64,000 nt of DNA from Streptomyces eurythermus (GTDB lineage: Bacteria; Actinomycetota; Actinomycetes; Streptomycetales; Streptomycetaceae): positions 101,367 through 165,366 of the forward strand of contig NZ_BMSK01000006.1 of the NCBI RefSeq assembly GCF_014649115.1, written 5' to 3'. Shown here piece after piece: positions 1 through 7,863 of the stretch. The notes beneath the pieces were generated by a model that did not search any database, was not told the DNA's origin, and saw only the letters and a program-made list of their open reading frames with translations. The position numbers and the translations under genes were made by a program. Numbering within the stretch: the first letter of the stretch is position 1; every line of letters starts with the position of its first letter.

Positions 1-1
1 T

Positions 2-319
2 ACTGGTGTGTCGCCTTTGGTGCTTGGCCTGTTGGATTCCCCAGATCCAGATGCTGTGTGGAACGGCCGGCCGGCCACTGATACGGAGCCGGAGGTGCCG
101 GCACTGACCTTGGAGCAGAAGCGAGAGGTCATCCGGAATGTGGTGACCGTGCGCCTGTACAAGGCCACGAAGCGCGGTTCCACGAAGCCCGACTTCACCC
201 GGATCCGTCTCGCGTTCGTGGGCGAGCCTGGGTTCAGGGAGCAGCCTCTCCGTGCTCGCGGGACCGCTCGCGCTCAGCCGCTTGTGGTGCTGGCTGGCCC
301 TGCTTCGGGAACGGTATGA
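2..319 (+). CDS. Large serine recombinase (integrase), C-terminal end only
   Basis: This open frame enters from the left edge and ends at 319. Its central part has the look of the C-terminal tail of large serine recombinases: a WN motif, then 'LTLEQKREVIRNVVTV' followed by a basic K-A-x-K-R-G stretch and a D-x-x-R-I-R-L-x-F strand. Such enzymes integrate and excise phage genomes at att sites. The last 30 or so residues are low complexity and overlap the convergent membrane-protein gene by 86 bases, so the true stop context is slightly unusual. The catalytic serine domain is outside the window. The family call rests on the tail only. Confidence 0.6.
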   Translation, partial: TGVSPLVLGLLDSPDPDAVWNGRPATDTEPEVPALTLEQKREVIRNVVTVRLYKATKRGSTKPDFTRIRLAFVGEPGFREQPLRARGTARAQPLVVLAGPASGTV

Positions 320-791
320 GGTTGGCGGTAGGCGGTGCTTCCCTCCTGAGGGAGCCGGATCGTTCCATCTCAACGCCTGTCCTGAAGGCTTCCGCGGCCA
401 ACTGCGCGCGCTGCTCCTCGAACTCGGCGGCCATTTTTTGCCGTTCGGCGATGAGTAGGCGGGCGATGCGGGAGCGTTCGGCGGCCATGTCCTGGTTGAG
501 ACGCCCTTGTTCGTTCTCAAGGGCGGCCTGCGCTGCTATGTACCTGGTGCGCTCGGCCTGAGCTTCGCGCTGAGCGGCGCTCAGGATGCGCCGCTCAGCG
601 TCGGTGTTGACTACCCAGTGCCTGACTAGTACGCAGATGATGACGGTCAGGGCGACCATGATGAGGCAGGCTCCGCCGACGGCGCCTGCCACGTTGTCGC
701 CGGGCACGCTGCTGATGATGATGGCGAACCCTGAGATGAGGATCCCTGCGGCCGTTGTTGTGATGGCCTTGCTGGTGGCCGTGAACTCCAA
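234..791 (-). CDS. Membrane protein with long cytoplasmic coiled coil
   Basis: The 185-residue product has two hydrophobic segments (about residues 10-30 and 35-60), then a charged Ala/Glu/Arg-rich helix (about 70-145) predicted to form a coiled coil, and a Pro-rich tail. It lies 14 bases downstream of the repressor on the same strand and is probably cotranscribed with it in the lysogen. Membrane proteins expressed with a repressor are often lysogenic-conversion or superinfection-exclusion factors, but that role is inference. No catalytic motif is seen. Confidence 0.75.
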   Translation of the reverse strand: MEFTATSKAITTTAAGILISGFAIIISSVPGDNVAGAVGGACLIMVALTVIICVLVRHWVVNTDAERRILSAAQREAQAERTRYIAAQAALENEQGRLNQDMAAERSRIARLLIAERQKMAAEFEEQRAQLAAEAFRTGVEMERSGSLRREAPPTANLIPFPKQGQPAPQAAERERSREHGEAAP

Positions 792-805
792 TGCGCACCC
801 CCGGG

Positions 806-1267
806 TTACATCTGTGCGGCCGTGCCTCCGGAGGTGCCGGCCTCGTCGTCCTCAGCCTGAGGGGGCATGAGCTTGTCGACTGCGGCTAGGAAGATGAACC
901 GCCCTACGTCGTCACGGATGCCCAGCCGTTCAGCCGCCTCCTCCGGAGTGATCGACTGAGAGCCTACCTGTGATTGTTTAGTTTCTGACAGTGTCTGTTG
1001 GGACTCCAGGTACTCAGGCGGCAGGATCTCTGCCGCGACGAGCAACTCAACGGGATCGAGCCCCGCAGCCTTGGCCAGGGCGGGGAAGAACTTGACGTGG
1101 GGAATCTGCTCGCCTTTGAGCAGACGCGAGACGGTGCTCTTGTTCATGCCGGTGTCGGCTACAAGGCGCTGCTGCGATCCGTAACCGGCGTAGCCGGCTA
1201 CCTCGAGCGCGGGGAGGACCAGCGCGCAGAACTTCTGCACGCGTCCGTGGGGGGTGGCTTCCGTCAT
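806..1267 (-). CDS. XRE-family prophage repressor
   Basis: The 153-residue protein starts at the ATG just downstream of a GGGG-rich Shine-Dalgarno; an upstream in-frame extension to 1381 would run through the operators and is not favoured. A helix-turn-helix occupies about residues 30-52 (S-Q-Q-R-L-V-A-D-T-G-M-N-K-S-T-V-S-R-L-L). The C-terminal half is acidic and could dimerise. It is divergent from a small HTH gene across an intergenic region with four matching inverted repeats, the classic CI/Cro arrangement. It probably maintains lysogeny and controls its own transcription. Confidence 0.82.
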   Translation of the reverse strand: MTEATPHGRVQKFCALVLPALEVAGYAGYGSQQRLVADTGMNKSTVSRLLKGEQIPHVKFFPALAKAAGLDPVELLVAAEILPPEYLESQQTLSETKQSQVGSQSITPEEAAERLGIRDDVGRFIFLAAVDKLMPPQAEDDEAGTSGGTAAQM

Positions 1268-1282
1268 GTCCCCAAACTTTAC

Positions 1283-1298
1283 TTCCCTGGAGAGGGAA
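1283..1298. promoter_or_regulatory. Operator-like palindrome O1
   Basis: TTCCCTGGAGAGGGAA is a perfect 6-bp inverted repeat with a 4-bp spacer, 16 bases upstream of the repressor start. It probably binds the repressor or the Cro-like protein. Confidence 0.75.
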
Positions 1299-1308
1299 TA
1301 GTCACGGA

Positions 1309-1324
1309 TTCCCTCCCTGGGGAA
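1309..1324. promoter_or_regulatory. Operator-like palindrome O2
   Basis: TTCCCTCCCTGGGGAA matches the same element with one arm mismatch. Its centre is 26 bp from that of O1, close to two and a half helical turns. Confidence 0.7.
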
Positions 1325-1417
1325 AGTGGTCATCCGGCCACTGACCTGCATCGATCCTGGCCGGACGTCTTTCGAACGCACGTTCGTCCCTAAATCCCGC
1401 CTTCCCGCGTGCGCACA

Positions 1418-1437
1418 TTCCCTTGCTAGAGAGGGAA
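1418..1437. promoter_or_regulatory. Operator-like inverted repeat O3 (longer spacer)
   Basis: The half sites TTCCCT and AGGGAA recur here but with an 8-bp spacer instead of 4. The site lies upstream of the Cro-like gene. Confidence 0.6.
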
Positions 1438-1450
1438 TCTGTGTGGTTGA

Positions 1451-1470
1451 GTTTCCCTCGACAGGGAAAC
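1451..1470. promoter_or_regulatory. Operator-like palindrome O4
   Basis: GTTTCCCTCGACAGGGAAAC is a perfect 8-bp inverted repeat with a 4-bp spacer, the best copy of the series, 33 bases before the Cro-like GTG start. Occupancy would be expected to block rightward early transcription. Confidence 0.78.
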
Positions 1471-1503
1471 TACCTCGCTACCTGCGGGGGGAGGGGCACT
1501 CAC

Positions 1504-1746
1504 GTGTACCGACTCAACGTCGCCAAGCTCCGGGCCGTCGCCGCCCAGCACGGTGACAAGACGCCCTACGCCATCGCCAAGCGCACAGGCGTGAGTATCT
1601 CGTCCGTTTATCGATACGTCGACGGGACCGCACAACCTGACCTGAACTCGGCGCTTCGACTGTCCACGGCATATGACCAGGACATTCGCACCCTCATGGA
1701 CCCGGTCGATGACTCGGAGAACCAGCCCGCCGGAGCCGCCGCGTGA
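1504..1746 (+). CDS. Cro-like small HTH regulator
   Basis: An 80-residue XRE-type protein starts at GTG after a strong GGGGAGGGG ribosome-binding site; an in-frame ATG at 1423 is upstream of O4 and unlikely. The HTH spans about residues 15-40 (Y-A-I-A-K-R-T-G-V-S-I-S-S-V-Y-R-Y-V-D-G). As first gene of the long rightward early operon, opposite the repressor, it is the likely lytic-side switch protein. Its stop overlaps the next start (GTGA). Confidence 0.82.
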   Translation: MYRLNVAKLRAVAAQHGDKTPYAIAKRTGVSISSVYRYVDGTAQPDLNSALRLSTAYDQDIRTLMDPVDDSENQPAGAAA

Positions 1747-1916
1747 CCCGCGAAGAGCGCCGCGCACTCCTCGGCGACGACGTCATCGCCCACATCCACG
1801 AGCGCGTCGCCGAGGCCCCGGAGCCCAGCGACGAGGTGGTCGAAAAGCTGCGGCGGATCATGACCCGCCCCGGCCACCACACGCTCAACCCGCCGCTGGC
1901 GGCCCGCGCCGCCTGA
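1743..1916 (+). CDS. Small acidic/basic protein of unknown function
   Basis: A 57-residue protein starts at a GTG overlapping the stop of the Cro-like gene. It has a charged helical N-terminal half (T-R-E-E-R-R-A-L-L-G-D-D) and a His-rich C-terminal part. The coupling supports translation; no family is recognised. Confidence 0.6.
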   Translation: MTREERRALLGDDVIAHIHERVAEAPEPSDEVVEKLRRIMTRPGHHTLNPPLAARAA

Positions 1917-2004
1917 CCCCTTGATGCGCCGAAGGGCCGCCCGCTTTGACCGGCCTGGCGACCCAACGACCGGCGCCCCTACAAGATCCGAAAGAGAGGC
2001 CCCG

Positions 2005-2403
2005 ATGGGCACCCACGTTACCGAACCGAACGCGCAGGCCAGTACCCGGTCGTTGCGCCCGATCAGCGAGCAGCGGGCCGCGGCCGAGGCACTGGTCGCG
2101 CTGACCGAGATGCTGGGCGCGTTGCCCGGCGGGTACATCCAGATCCACCAGCCGTACTTCAGCCCGGCCTGGATGGGCCTCCAGTTCGAGACGCCGCAGG
2201 CGTTCGAGCTGTGGCGCGAGGCCCTGAACATCCCCGGGGCGGACGTGTCGCTGCACGCGACGTCGGACGAGTACGTGTGGCTGGACGCCAAGACCGTGTT
2301 CCGCGGGATCAGGGTCGAGCTGTCCGGGCACAATGTGCCGCTCACGGCGGAGCAGGCGACCACGCCGCAGGCTGCCGACGAGGCGCCGGCGGTGGCGGCA
2401 TGA
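2005..2403 (+). CDS. Hypothetical phage early protein
   Basis: 132 residues, starting at an ATG preceded by AAGAGAGG. An initial helical region is followed by a mixed alpha/beta domain with several Trp and Tyr residues. The stop overlaps the next ATG. No domain is recognised; the place in the early operon suggests a host-takeover or DNA-metabolism role, as inference only. Confidence 0.75.
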   Translation: MGTHVTEPNAQASTRSLRPISEQRAAAEALVALTEMLGALPGGYIQIHQPYFSPAWMGLQFETPQAFELWREALNIPGADVSLHATSDEYVWLDAKTVFRGIRVELSGHNVPLTAEQATTPQAADEAPAVAA

Positions 2404-3344
2404 GCGATTCGATCACCGTCCGCGTGATGCTCGGCTCGTACGACATCGTGCACCCGGCCGAGCGGCAGACGCAGGTGTACGTGCAGATCCCCGAGGTGGG
2501 GCGCGCCGTCTGGCTGCTGGACGAGGAGATGTACCACGTCCTGAAGGACCGGCCGTGGCCGAGCGTGGTGGACTCGGCGGAGGAGTGCTACGTGCGGCGC
2601 GGCACGGTGTCGGACCCGGTGTCGGCTGCTTCGCGGGCCGCGGTGATGGCGTGGCTGCGGGACGACGTGAACCACGACGAGATGTACGTGGCGTGGGAGC
2701 AGGACCAGGCGCGTCAGCATCCGGTGGCGCGTCGGCTGCTCGCGGAGAACGAGCGGCTGCGCGGGCAAGTGGCTGGCGAGGAGCTGGCGTACGAGCGGCT
2801 GCGGGTGGCGCTGGAGTCCGCGAAGCGCGGTCGTCGGGAGGCGCGGGCCCGGATCGCCGAGCTGGGGACCCAGGACGAGCGGCGCCGTGCGCGGCTCGCG
2901 GCGGCCGAGTCCGACCTGCTGGCTGTGCGGGGTCTGCTGTCCCCGGCCGGCGGGGCGCGACGTGTCCCTGCGGAGGTGGAGATCCACGAGCGGGTGGCGC
3001 CGGCGGTCGAGTGGCTGCTGAACCGGGTCGCCGCGCTGGAGGCCGCCCGGGGCCGGGTCTATCGGGCGTCGCACGACTCGATCGTGATGGGCCTCTACAC
3101 CACGGCCGCCGAGGCCCGGAAGCACTGCGTGACCGAGATGCTCCGTGAGTACGACGAGAGCACGAAGGTGTCGCTCTGGTGGTCTGAGGACGAGGACACC
3201 GTCGACAAGCCGGAGGACGGCGAGCAGGAGCTGTTCGCGCATGTCACTCCGCGTGGCTTCGACCGCGGGCGGACCTGGCGCACCGGCTACGTGGTGACAC
3301 CGCTGGAGGTCGCCTCCGAGTACGACGAGGGGGCCGACGAGTGA
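2400..3344 (+). CDS. Coiled-coil hypothetical protein
   Basis: The 314-residue product starts at an ATG overlapping the previous stop. The first 100 residues form a compact domain; residues of roughly 110-200 are Leu/Glu/Arg/Ala-rich with heptad spacing and should be a long coiled coil. The last third is acidic and contains a W-W-S-E-D-E-D stretch. It is probably a multimeric structural or accessory protein of the early operon. Function unknown. Confidence 0.75.
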   Translation: MSDSITVRVMLGSYDIVHPAERQTQVYVQIPEVGRAVWLLDEEMYHVLKDRPWPSVVDSAEECYVRRGTVSDPVSAASRAAVMAWLRDDVNHDEMYVAWEQDQARQHPVARRLLAENERLRGQVAGEELAYERLRVALESAKRGRREARARIAELGTQDERRRARLAAAESDLLAVRGLLSPAGGARRVPAEVEIHERVAPAVEWLLNRVAALEAARGRVYRASHDSIVMGLYTTAAEARKHCVTEMLREYDESTKVSLWWSEDEDTVDKPEDGEQELFAHVTPRGFDRGRTWRTGYVVTPLEVASEYDEGADE

Positions 3345-3868
3345 CCGCCCGCGACGAACTCCGGAAGTACGTCCGCCTGCTGGCCGACGCTTGGACGCCG
3401 CCGGAGCAGACCGACGCCCGAGTGGAGCGGCTCTACTCGCTGGTGCGCACCGAGGTGCTGCGCGAGGGCGCCGTCGAGCTGGACCTCATCGCTGACGAGG
3501 TCGAGGCCCGCGTCGCCGCCCACTACGGACCGGCGTCCGGCATCGGCCCCCGCTCGGCGGAGTTGGTCCGCGAGTCCGCCCGCACGTTGCGGTCGATGGC
3601 CGAGGGGAAGAGCAGCCGCCGCCCGGCGGCCGATGCCACCCCCGGGCTCACCGTCCGGCAGGAGCGTCTGCGCGACGCCATCCGCACCCACGGCGGTCCC
3701 TGGACCACCAGCCGCGTGCTGTCGCTCTACAAGGTCACCGACCCCGGCGTGGTCCAGCGCGGCACCGCTCGCCGCGACCTCGACGCCCTCCACCGAGCCG
3801 GTCACCTCGTGCTCGTGGACGACCCCGACAACCGGCACTACGTGCTGCGCAGGAAGGACGCCCGCTGA
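3341..3868 (+). CDS. Winged-helix protein A
   Basis: The 175-residue protein starts at GTG in a GTGA overlap. Its C-terminal 75 residues look like a winged helix: R-L-R-D-A-I-R-T-H-G-G-P-W-T-T, a second helix with R-R-D-L-D-A-L, and a G-H-L-V-L-V-D-D wing. The same pattern recurs in the next gene, so the two are probably tandem paralogues. A DNA-binding role is likely; the target is unknown. Confidence 0.75.
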   Translation: MTARDELRKYVRLLADAWTPPEQTDARVERLYSLVRTEVLREGAVELDLIADEVEARVAAHYGPASGIGPRSAELVRESARTLRSMAEGKSSRRPAADATPGLTVRQERLRDAIRTHGGPWTTSRVLSLYKVTDPGVVQRGTARRDLDALHRAGHLVLVDDPDNRHYVLRRKDAR

Positions 3869-4332
3869 TGAGCGACACGATCACCCGCCGCGGCTGGCTC
3901 CTCGCCGCCATAAGGGCCTACGGCCGGCCGGTCACCACCCAGCTCGCTGAGCAGATGATGACCGGCTCGCCGTGGCCGACGACCGGCCGCAACACGACGC
4001 GGAAGGACCTGCGGGCCTTCGCCCGGCACGGGCACCTCACCGCCGTCGACATCGACGGCCGCCGCATCTACCACCCCACGATCACCCCGGAAGGACAGCC
4101 GCCGATGAGCAGCCCGCTGACCCCGATGCAGGACCACGAGCGGGTCCTCGGTCAGATCGAGCGCGGGGAGGTCCGGGTGGGCCCGGACACCGCGCGGGAG
4201 ATCGCCGCCCGCCAGGAGAAGGCGTACGGCGACGCGTTCGCCGGGACGCCCGCGGAGGCGCTGCGCCGCCAGCTGTGGGCCGCCACCGTCACCAGCGTCT
4301 TCACGACCACGGAAGGCGGTATGGCCGCATGA
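3868..4332 (+). CDS. Winged-helix protein B
   Basis: The 154-residue protein starts in a TGATG overlap. Residues 8-70 repeat the winged-helix pattern of the preceding gene (A-I-R-A-Y-G-R-P-V-T-T, R-K-D-L-R-A-F, G-H-L-T-A-V-D), but at the N-terminus rather than the C-terminus. The remainder is helical and charged. It is probably a DNA-binding partner of protein A. Confidence 0.75.
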   Translation: MSDTITRRGWLLAAIRAYGRPVTTQLAEQMMTGSPWPTTGRNTTRKDLRAFARHGHLTAVDIDGRRIYHPTITPEGQPPMSSPLTPMQDHERVLGQIERGEVRVGPDTAREIAARQEKAYGDAFAGTPAEALRRQLWAATVTSVFTTTEGGMAA

Positions 4333-4589
4333 GCACCGGACCCGAGCACTACCGCGAGGCCGAGCGGCTCCTGAAGGGCAGCAAGAACAGCCACGGCGCC
4401 CTCGTCATCGAGGAGGGCACCAACGAGGTGCTGCTCGCGGCCATCGGCCACGCGCTTCTCGCGAACGCCGCCGCGACGGCGCTCAACGACAACTCCACCG
4501 ACGAGGGCGGCATGCCGCTGGAGGACTACCGCGCGTGGGCCGAGGTGGCGGGCGTGTGGAAGCCGAAGAAGAAGGCGGGTGCTGCCTGA
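4329..4589 (+). CDS. Small hypothetical protein
   Basis: 86 residues, ATGA-coupled to the previous gene. The middle (residues 25-55) is Ala/Leu-rich and helical, and the end is Lys-rich (K-P-K-K-K). Its stop overlaps the start of the exonuclease gene. No family is recognised. Confidence 0.7.
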   Translation: MSTGPEHYREAERLLKGSKNSHGALVIEEGTNEVLLAAIGHALLANAAATALNDNSTDEGGMPLEDYRAWAEVAGVWKPKKKAGAA

Positions 4590-5635
4590 TGATGACCACC
4601 GTGCAGGCCGGGGCTCAGGCCCCGGCCGCCGGCCGCCGGGTCACCCCCACCGGCCGCCTCATCCTCCCCGCCGACGCCGACCGCGATGTCTGGCTTCAGG
4701 CCCGCCGCTCCGGCATCGGCTCCAGCGACATCGCCGCCATCCTCGGCATCAGCCGCTACGGCAACGCCCTCTCCGTCTACCACGACAAGACCGGCGGCCT
4801 CCCGCTGGAGACCGACGACTCCGAACCGGCCCTCTGGGGCCGACTCAACGAGGAGACCGTCGCCCGCGAGTGGGCCCGCCGCAACCGCTCCGTCGTCCGC
4901 CGTGTCGGCCTCGTCGCCAACGTCGACCGGCCTTGGCAGATGTGCACCCTGGACCGTCGCGTCCTGGAGTGCCCGCTCGCCGACGGCCGCGAGAAGTGCG
5001 CGGTCGAGATCAAGTGCCGCGACAAGATGAAGGCCGGCCAGTTTCGCAAGGGCGTCGCCGACGACGTCCTGGTGCAGACGCTGTGGCAGGCCGACACGTG
5101 CGGCTACGACCACATGCACGCCGCGGTCCTGATCGGCGGCAACGACTACCGGCAGTTCGTCATCCGTGTCGCCGACCACGCCCAGCTCGTCGCCGACCTC
5201 CGCGCCGCGGGCGAGCGGGCCTGGCAGCAGATCACCGAGCGGCGGCCGCCGGTCCTCGCGGCTGACGCGGACCCGGATGTCCTCCTCGACCTGTACGGCC
5301 GCCTGTACCCGGACCGTGCCGGGGTCGTGGACCTGACCCGGGATGTCGAAACCCAGGAGGCCGTCGAGGAGTACCTCGACGCGCATCAGGAGGTCGTGGC
5401 CGCGGAGCGGCGGAAGAAGGCCGCGAAGGCGCGCATTCTCGCCGGGCTCGGTGGCGCCGAGGCCGCCGTGGTTCTGGACAAGCCGTACGTGTCTCTGGAC
5501 GAGCGCTCCAAGGAGTGGACCGACACGAAGCGGCTCGCCGAGCGCTGGCCCGAGGCCTACGCGGACTGCGTCGAGGACCGCACGTACCGCCAGATCAGCA
5601 TCCCCCGCTCTGTCCGTGAGGAGCACGCCGCATGA
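4589..5635 (+). CDS. YqaJ/lambda-exonuclease-type recombination nuclease
   Basis: The 348-residue protein has the YqaJ signature near its N-terminus (G-I-G-S-S-D-I-A-A-I-L-G-I-S-R-Y, then a conserved Y-x-D-K-T-G). A PD-(D/E)xK core follows: an E in the L-W-G-R-L-N-E-E helix, D in the L-D-R strand, and E-I-K-C as ExK. Such enzymes digest one strand of double-stranded ends and hand the single strand to an annealing protein. The ERF gene follows directly (overlap of 4 bases), giving a lambda-Red-like pair. The start is the first of two adjacent ATGs in a TGATG overlap. Confidence 0.9.
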   Translation: MMTTVQAGAQAPAAGRRVTPTGRLILPADADRDVWLQARRSGIGSSDIAAILGISRYGNALSVYHDKTGGLPLETDDSEPALWGRLNEETVAREWARRNRSVVRRVGLVANVDRPWQMCTLDRRVLECPLADGREKCAVEIKCRDKMKAGQFRKGVADDVLVQTLWQADTCGYDHMHAAVLIGGNDYRQFVIRVADHAQLVADLRAAGERAWQQITERRPPVLAADADPDVLLDLYGRLYPDRAGVVDLTRDVETQEAVEEYLDAHQEVVAAERRKKAAKARILAGLGGAEAAVVLDKPYVSLDERSKEWTDTKRLAERWPEAYADCVEDRTYRQISIPRSVREEHAA

Positions 5636-6417
5636 CCACGATCGCTGAGCGGGCCGCCGCTGCCGCCGGCCGCACCGGCGCGGGCCCGGCCCCGGTCCCG
5701 GGCGAGGAGCCTCGCCCCGCCGAGGACTTCGCCGCGGTCCCGGACCCTATGGCCGGCTACGAGCACGGCGACGACGACCCGGAACTGGTGCCCGTCCACA
5801 TCGCCTGGATCAGGGTCCGCAAGGACATCCGCGCCATCGGTAAGACCGAGCAGTACAACGACGGCTACTCCCGCTACAACTTCCGTGGCGTCGACGCCAC
5901 GGTGCAGGCATTCGCCCCGGTCACGATGCGGCATGGCGTCAGCGTCATCCCGCACAAGGTCGACGCCACCTACCGTGACACGAAGACGGCCAAGGGCAAG
6001 GCAACCCGCGAGTGCACCGTGACCGTGACGTGGCACATCGTCGGCCCTCGCGGGGACGTCCTCGTCGCCCAGTCTCAGGGCGAGGCGCTTGACTCCGGTG
6101 ACAAGGGCACCGCCAAGGCACAGTCGGTGGCGCTGCGGGTGCTGCTGTTGAACGCGGGCCTGGTGCCCACCGGTGACCCGGACCCCGGGCACAGCACCAT
6201 CGACCGCGGTGAGGCATCCGTCCGTTCGGCCGCGTCGTACCTGGACGAGATCTGCAACCCGGGTACCAGCGCCGGGCGACTGCGGCAGATCCACTTCGAG
6301 CTGAAGCAGGCGAACCAGCTGCGGGCGTTGGTGACCAACGAGGTCGGCGACGAGGAGCCGATCGGCGACATGGTCGTCCGCATCGGCAAGGAGCGTGCAG
6401 CTGGGGGTGCCGAGTGA
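5632..6417 (+). CDS. ERF-family single-strand annealing protein
   Basis: The 261-residue product has the ERF hallmark Y-N-F-R-G-V-D-A-T-V about residue 83, followed by T-V-T-W-H and the G-D-K-G-T-A-K-A-Q-S-V-A-L-R helix typical of ERF proteins. These ring-forming proteins anneal homologous single strands during phage recombination and genome circularisation. It is ATGA-coupled to the YqaJ nuclease. The first 50 residues are Pro/Ala-rich and probably disordered. Confidence 0.9.
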   Translation: MTTIAERAAAAAGRTGAGPAPVPGEEPRPAEDFAAVPDPMAGYEHGDDDPELVPVHIAWIRVRKDIRAIGKTEQYNDGYSRYNFRGVDATVQAFAPVTMRHGVSVIPHKVDATYRDTKTAKGKATRECTVTVTWHIVGPRGDVLVAQSQGEALDSGDKGTAKAQSVALRVLLLNAGLVPTGDPDPGHSTIDRGEASVRSAASYLDEICNPGTSAGRLRQIHFELKQANQLRALVTNEVGDEEPIGDMVVRIGKERAAGGAE

Positions 6418-7166
6418 CCTCCTTCGCCACCGTCCGCAGGGCCGCCTGGGACACCGAGACCACGGGCCCGGACCCGCTGACCGACCGCATCGTCACCGCC
6501 GCGTTCATCGTCCGCGGCGGCGGCCGGGAGGACCGCATCTTCTCCTGGCTGATCAACCCCGGCGTCCCGATCCCCCCGGAGGCGTCCGAGGTGCACGGCA
6601 TCACCGACGCCATGGTCCAGGCCGCGGGCCAGGACCCGAAGACGGCGCTGGACGAGATCGCCACCAACCTGGTCAGGGCCATCGAGTGGGGCATGCCCGT
6701 CGTCGCCTTCAACCACAGCTTCGACTGGTCGATCCTCCACCACGACCTCGTCCGCCACGGGCTGCCGACCGTCGAGGAGCGCGTGGGCCTGCACCCGCTG
6801 CCCCTGCTGGACCCGCACGTCATCGACAAGCAGGTCGACAAGTACGTGAAGGGCAGCGGCCAGCGGAAGCTGAAGCCCACCGCCGAACGGTACGGCGTGC
6901 AGCTGGAGAACTGGCACACCGCCGAGGCCGACGCGCTCGCCGCACTCCTCATCGCGGAAGCACAGTTCGAGCGGTACCCGCACCTCAGCACCATGAGCCC
7001 GGCCCAGCTCTTCACCGCCCAGCAGGCCTGGCGCGCCGCCCAGCAGGCCAGCCTCCAGCAGTGGTTCCGCACCCGGGCCACCCCGGAGCAGGGCGGCGAC
7101 CCCAACAAGGTGATCGACGGCTCGTGGCCGCTGATCCCGGCGCAGCGCGCGGGCGGTGAGGCGTGA
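6414..7166 (+). CDS. DnaQ-like 3'-5' exonuclease (DEDDh)
   Basis: All three exonuclease motifs of the DnaQ superfamily are visible in 250 residues: ExoI W-D-T-E-T-T-G at about 12, ExoII N-H-S-F-D near 101, and ExoIII H-T-A-E-A-D-A about 166, giving the D-E-D-D and catalytic His set. The family acts in proofreading or nucleolytic processing. Here it follows the recombination pair and could trim ends or proofread phage replication. The last 60 residues are an Ala/Gln-rich extension. Confidence 0.9.
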   Translation: MTSFATVRRAAWDTETTGPDPLTDRIVTAAFIVRGGGREDRIFSWLINPGVPIPPEASEVHGITDAMVQAAGQDPKTALDEIATNLVRAIEWGMPVVAFNHSFDWSILHHDLVRHGLPTVEERVGLHPLPLLDPHVIDKQVDKYVKGSGQRKLKPTAERYGVQLENWHTAEADALAALLIAEAQFERYPHLSTMSPAQLFTAQQAWRAAQQASLQQWFRTRATPEQGGDPNKVIDGSWPLIPAQRAGGEA

Positions 7167-7573
7167 TGTTCGGACTGACCACCACCCGACGGCTCCGCAT
7201 CGAACTCGCCGCAGCCGAAGCCGAGATCGCCCGGCAGCGGCGCCGCGCCGACCTCGCCGAGGACGACGCGGCCACCGCGGTCTACACCCGGCGGCAGCTG
7301 CTGCGGCAGCTCGCCGAGGCCGACGCCGCGAACCGCCGCCTGTACACCCGGGACCGGCACATCACTGACCGCGCCGCCGCCCTGGAGCGGCGGGTGGCCC
7401 GGCTGCTGAAGGTCGGCGCCCGGCTCCTCGCCGCCCGGGATGCAGAGCAGCAGCGCGCGGACCACCTCCAGCAGCGCCTGGACGACGCGCTGGGCCTCAA
7501 CACCGCCGCGGTCATCGCGGGCCGGCACTGGCAGAGCCACCGCGAGGACGGCGGCCGGCGGGTGGCGTCATGA
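7166..7573 (+). CDS. Coiled-coil protein, unknown function
   Basis: 135 residues, nearly all Arg/Ala/Glu/Leu-rich heptad-like sequence, so a long coiled coil is expected. A GTG one codon upstream would also serve; the ATG of the TGATG overlap is chosen. No domain is recognised. Confidence 0.7.
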   Translation: MFGLTTTRRLRIELAAAEAEIARQRRRADLAEDDAATAVYTRRQLLRQLAEADAANRRLYTRDRHITDRAAALERRVARLLKVGARLLAARDAEQQRADHLQQRLDDALGLNTAAVIAGRHWQSHREDGGRRVAS

Positions 7574-7863
7574 GCGCCGTGGCTGCGGCCCTCGGCGCCG
7601 CCATCACCGCGGTCGGAGTCGTCTCCGTCGCCATCGCCCGCACGTGGCCCGGGTCGACCGGCCGCCGCCGGGCCGGCACACCGGTCCTCGTGTCGGTGGA
7701 GGCCGTCGAGGCCCTGGAGAAGACGGCCGCCCTGTGCACGACGGAGGGCCGGATCACGGTCCACGCCCGGACCCGGGTGACGCGCGAGCTGGTCTGCCTC
7801 GACTGCCGCAACCCCAGCCTCGACCTGCCGCTCCCCGCGCACATCCGAGAAGAGGCATCGTGA
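7570..7863 (+). CDS. Small membrane protein with CxxC motif
   Basis: 97 residues, ATGA-coupled. Residues 5-25 are hydrophobic and should be a membrane anchor; a C-L-D-C pair near residue 77 might bind metal. Function unknown. Confidence 0.7.
   Translation: MSAVAAALGAAITAVGVVSVAIARTWPGSTGRRRAGTPVLVSVEAVEALEKTAALCTTEGRITVHARTRVTRELVCLDCRNPSLDLPLPAHIREEAS

Noticed and set aside
1608..3242. Long minus-strand open frame opposite early genes
   Set aside because: It is an Arg/Leu/His-rich shadow of well-coupled + strand genes, with no ribosome-binding site or recognisable motif.
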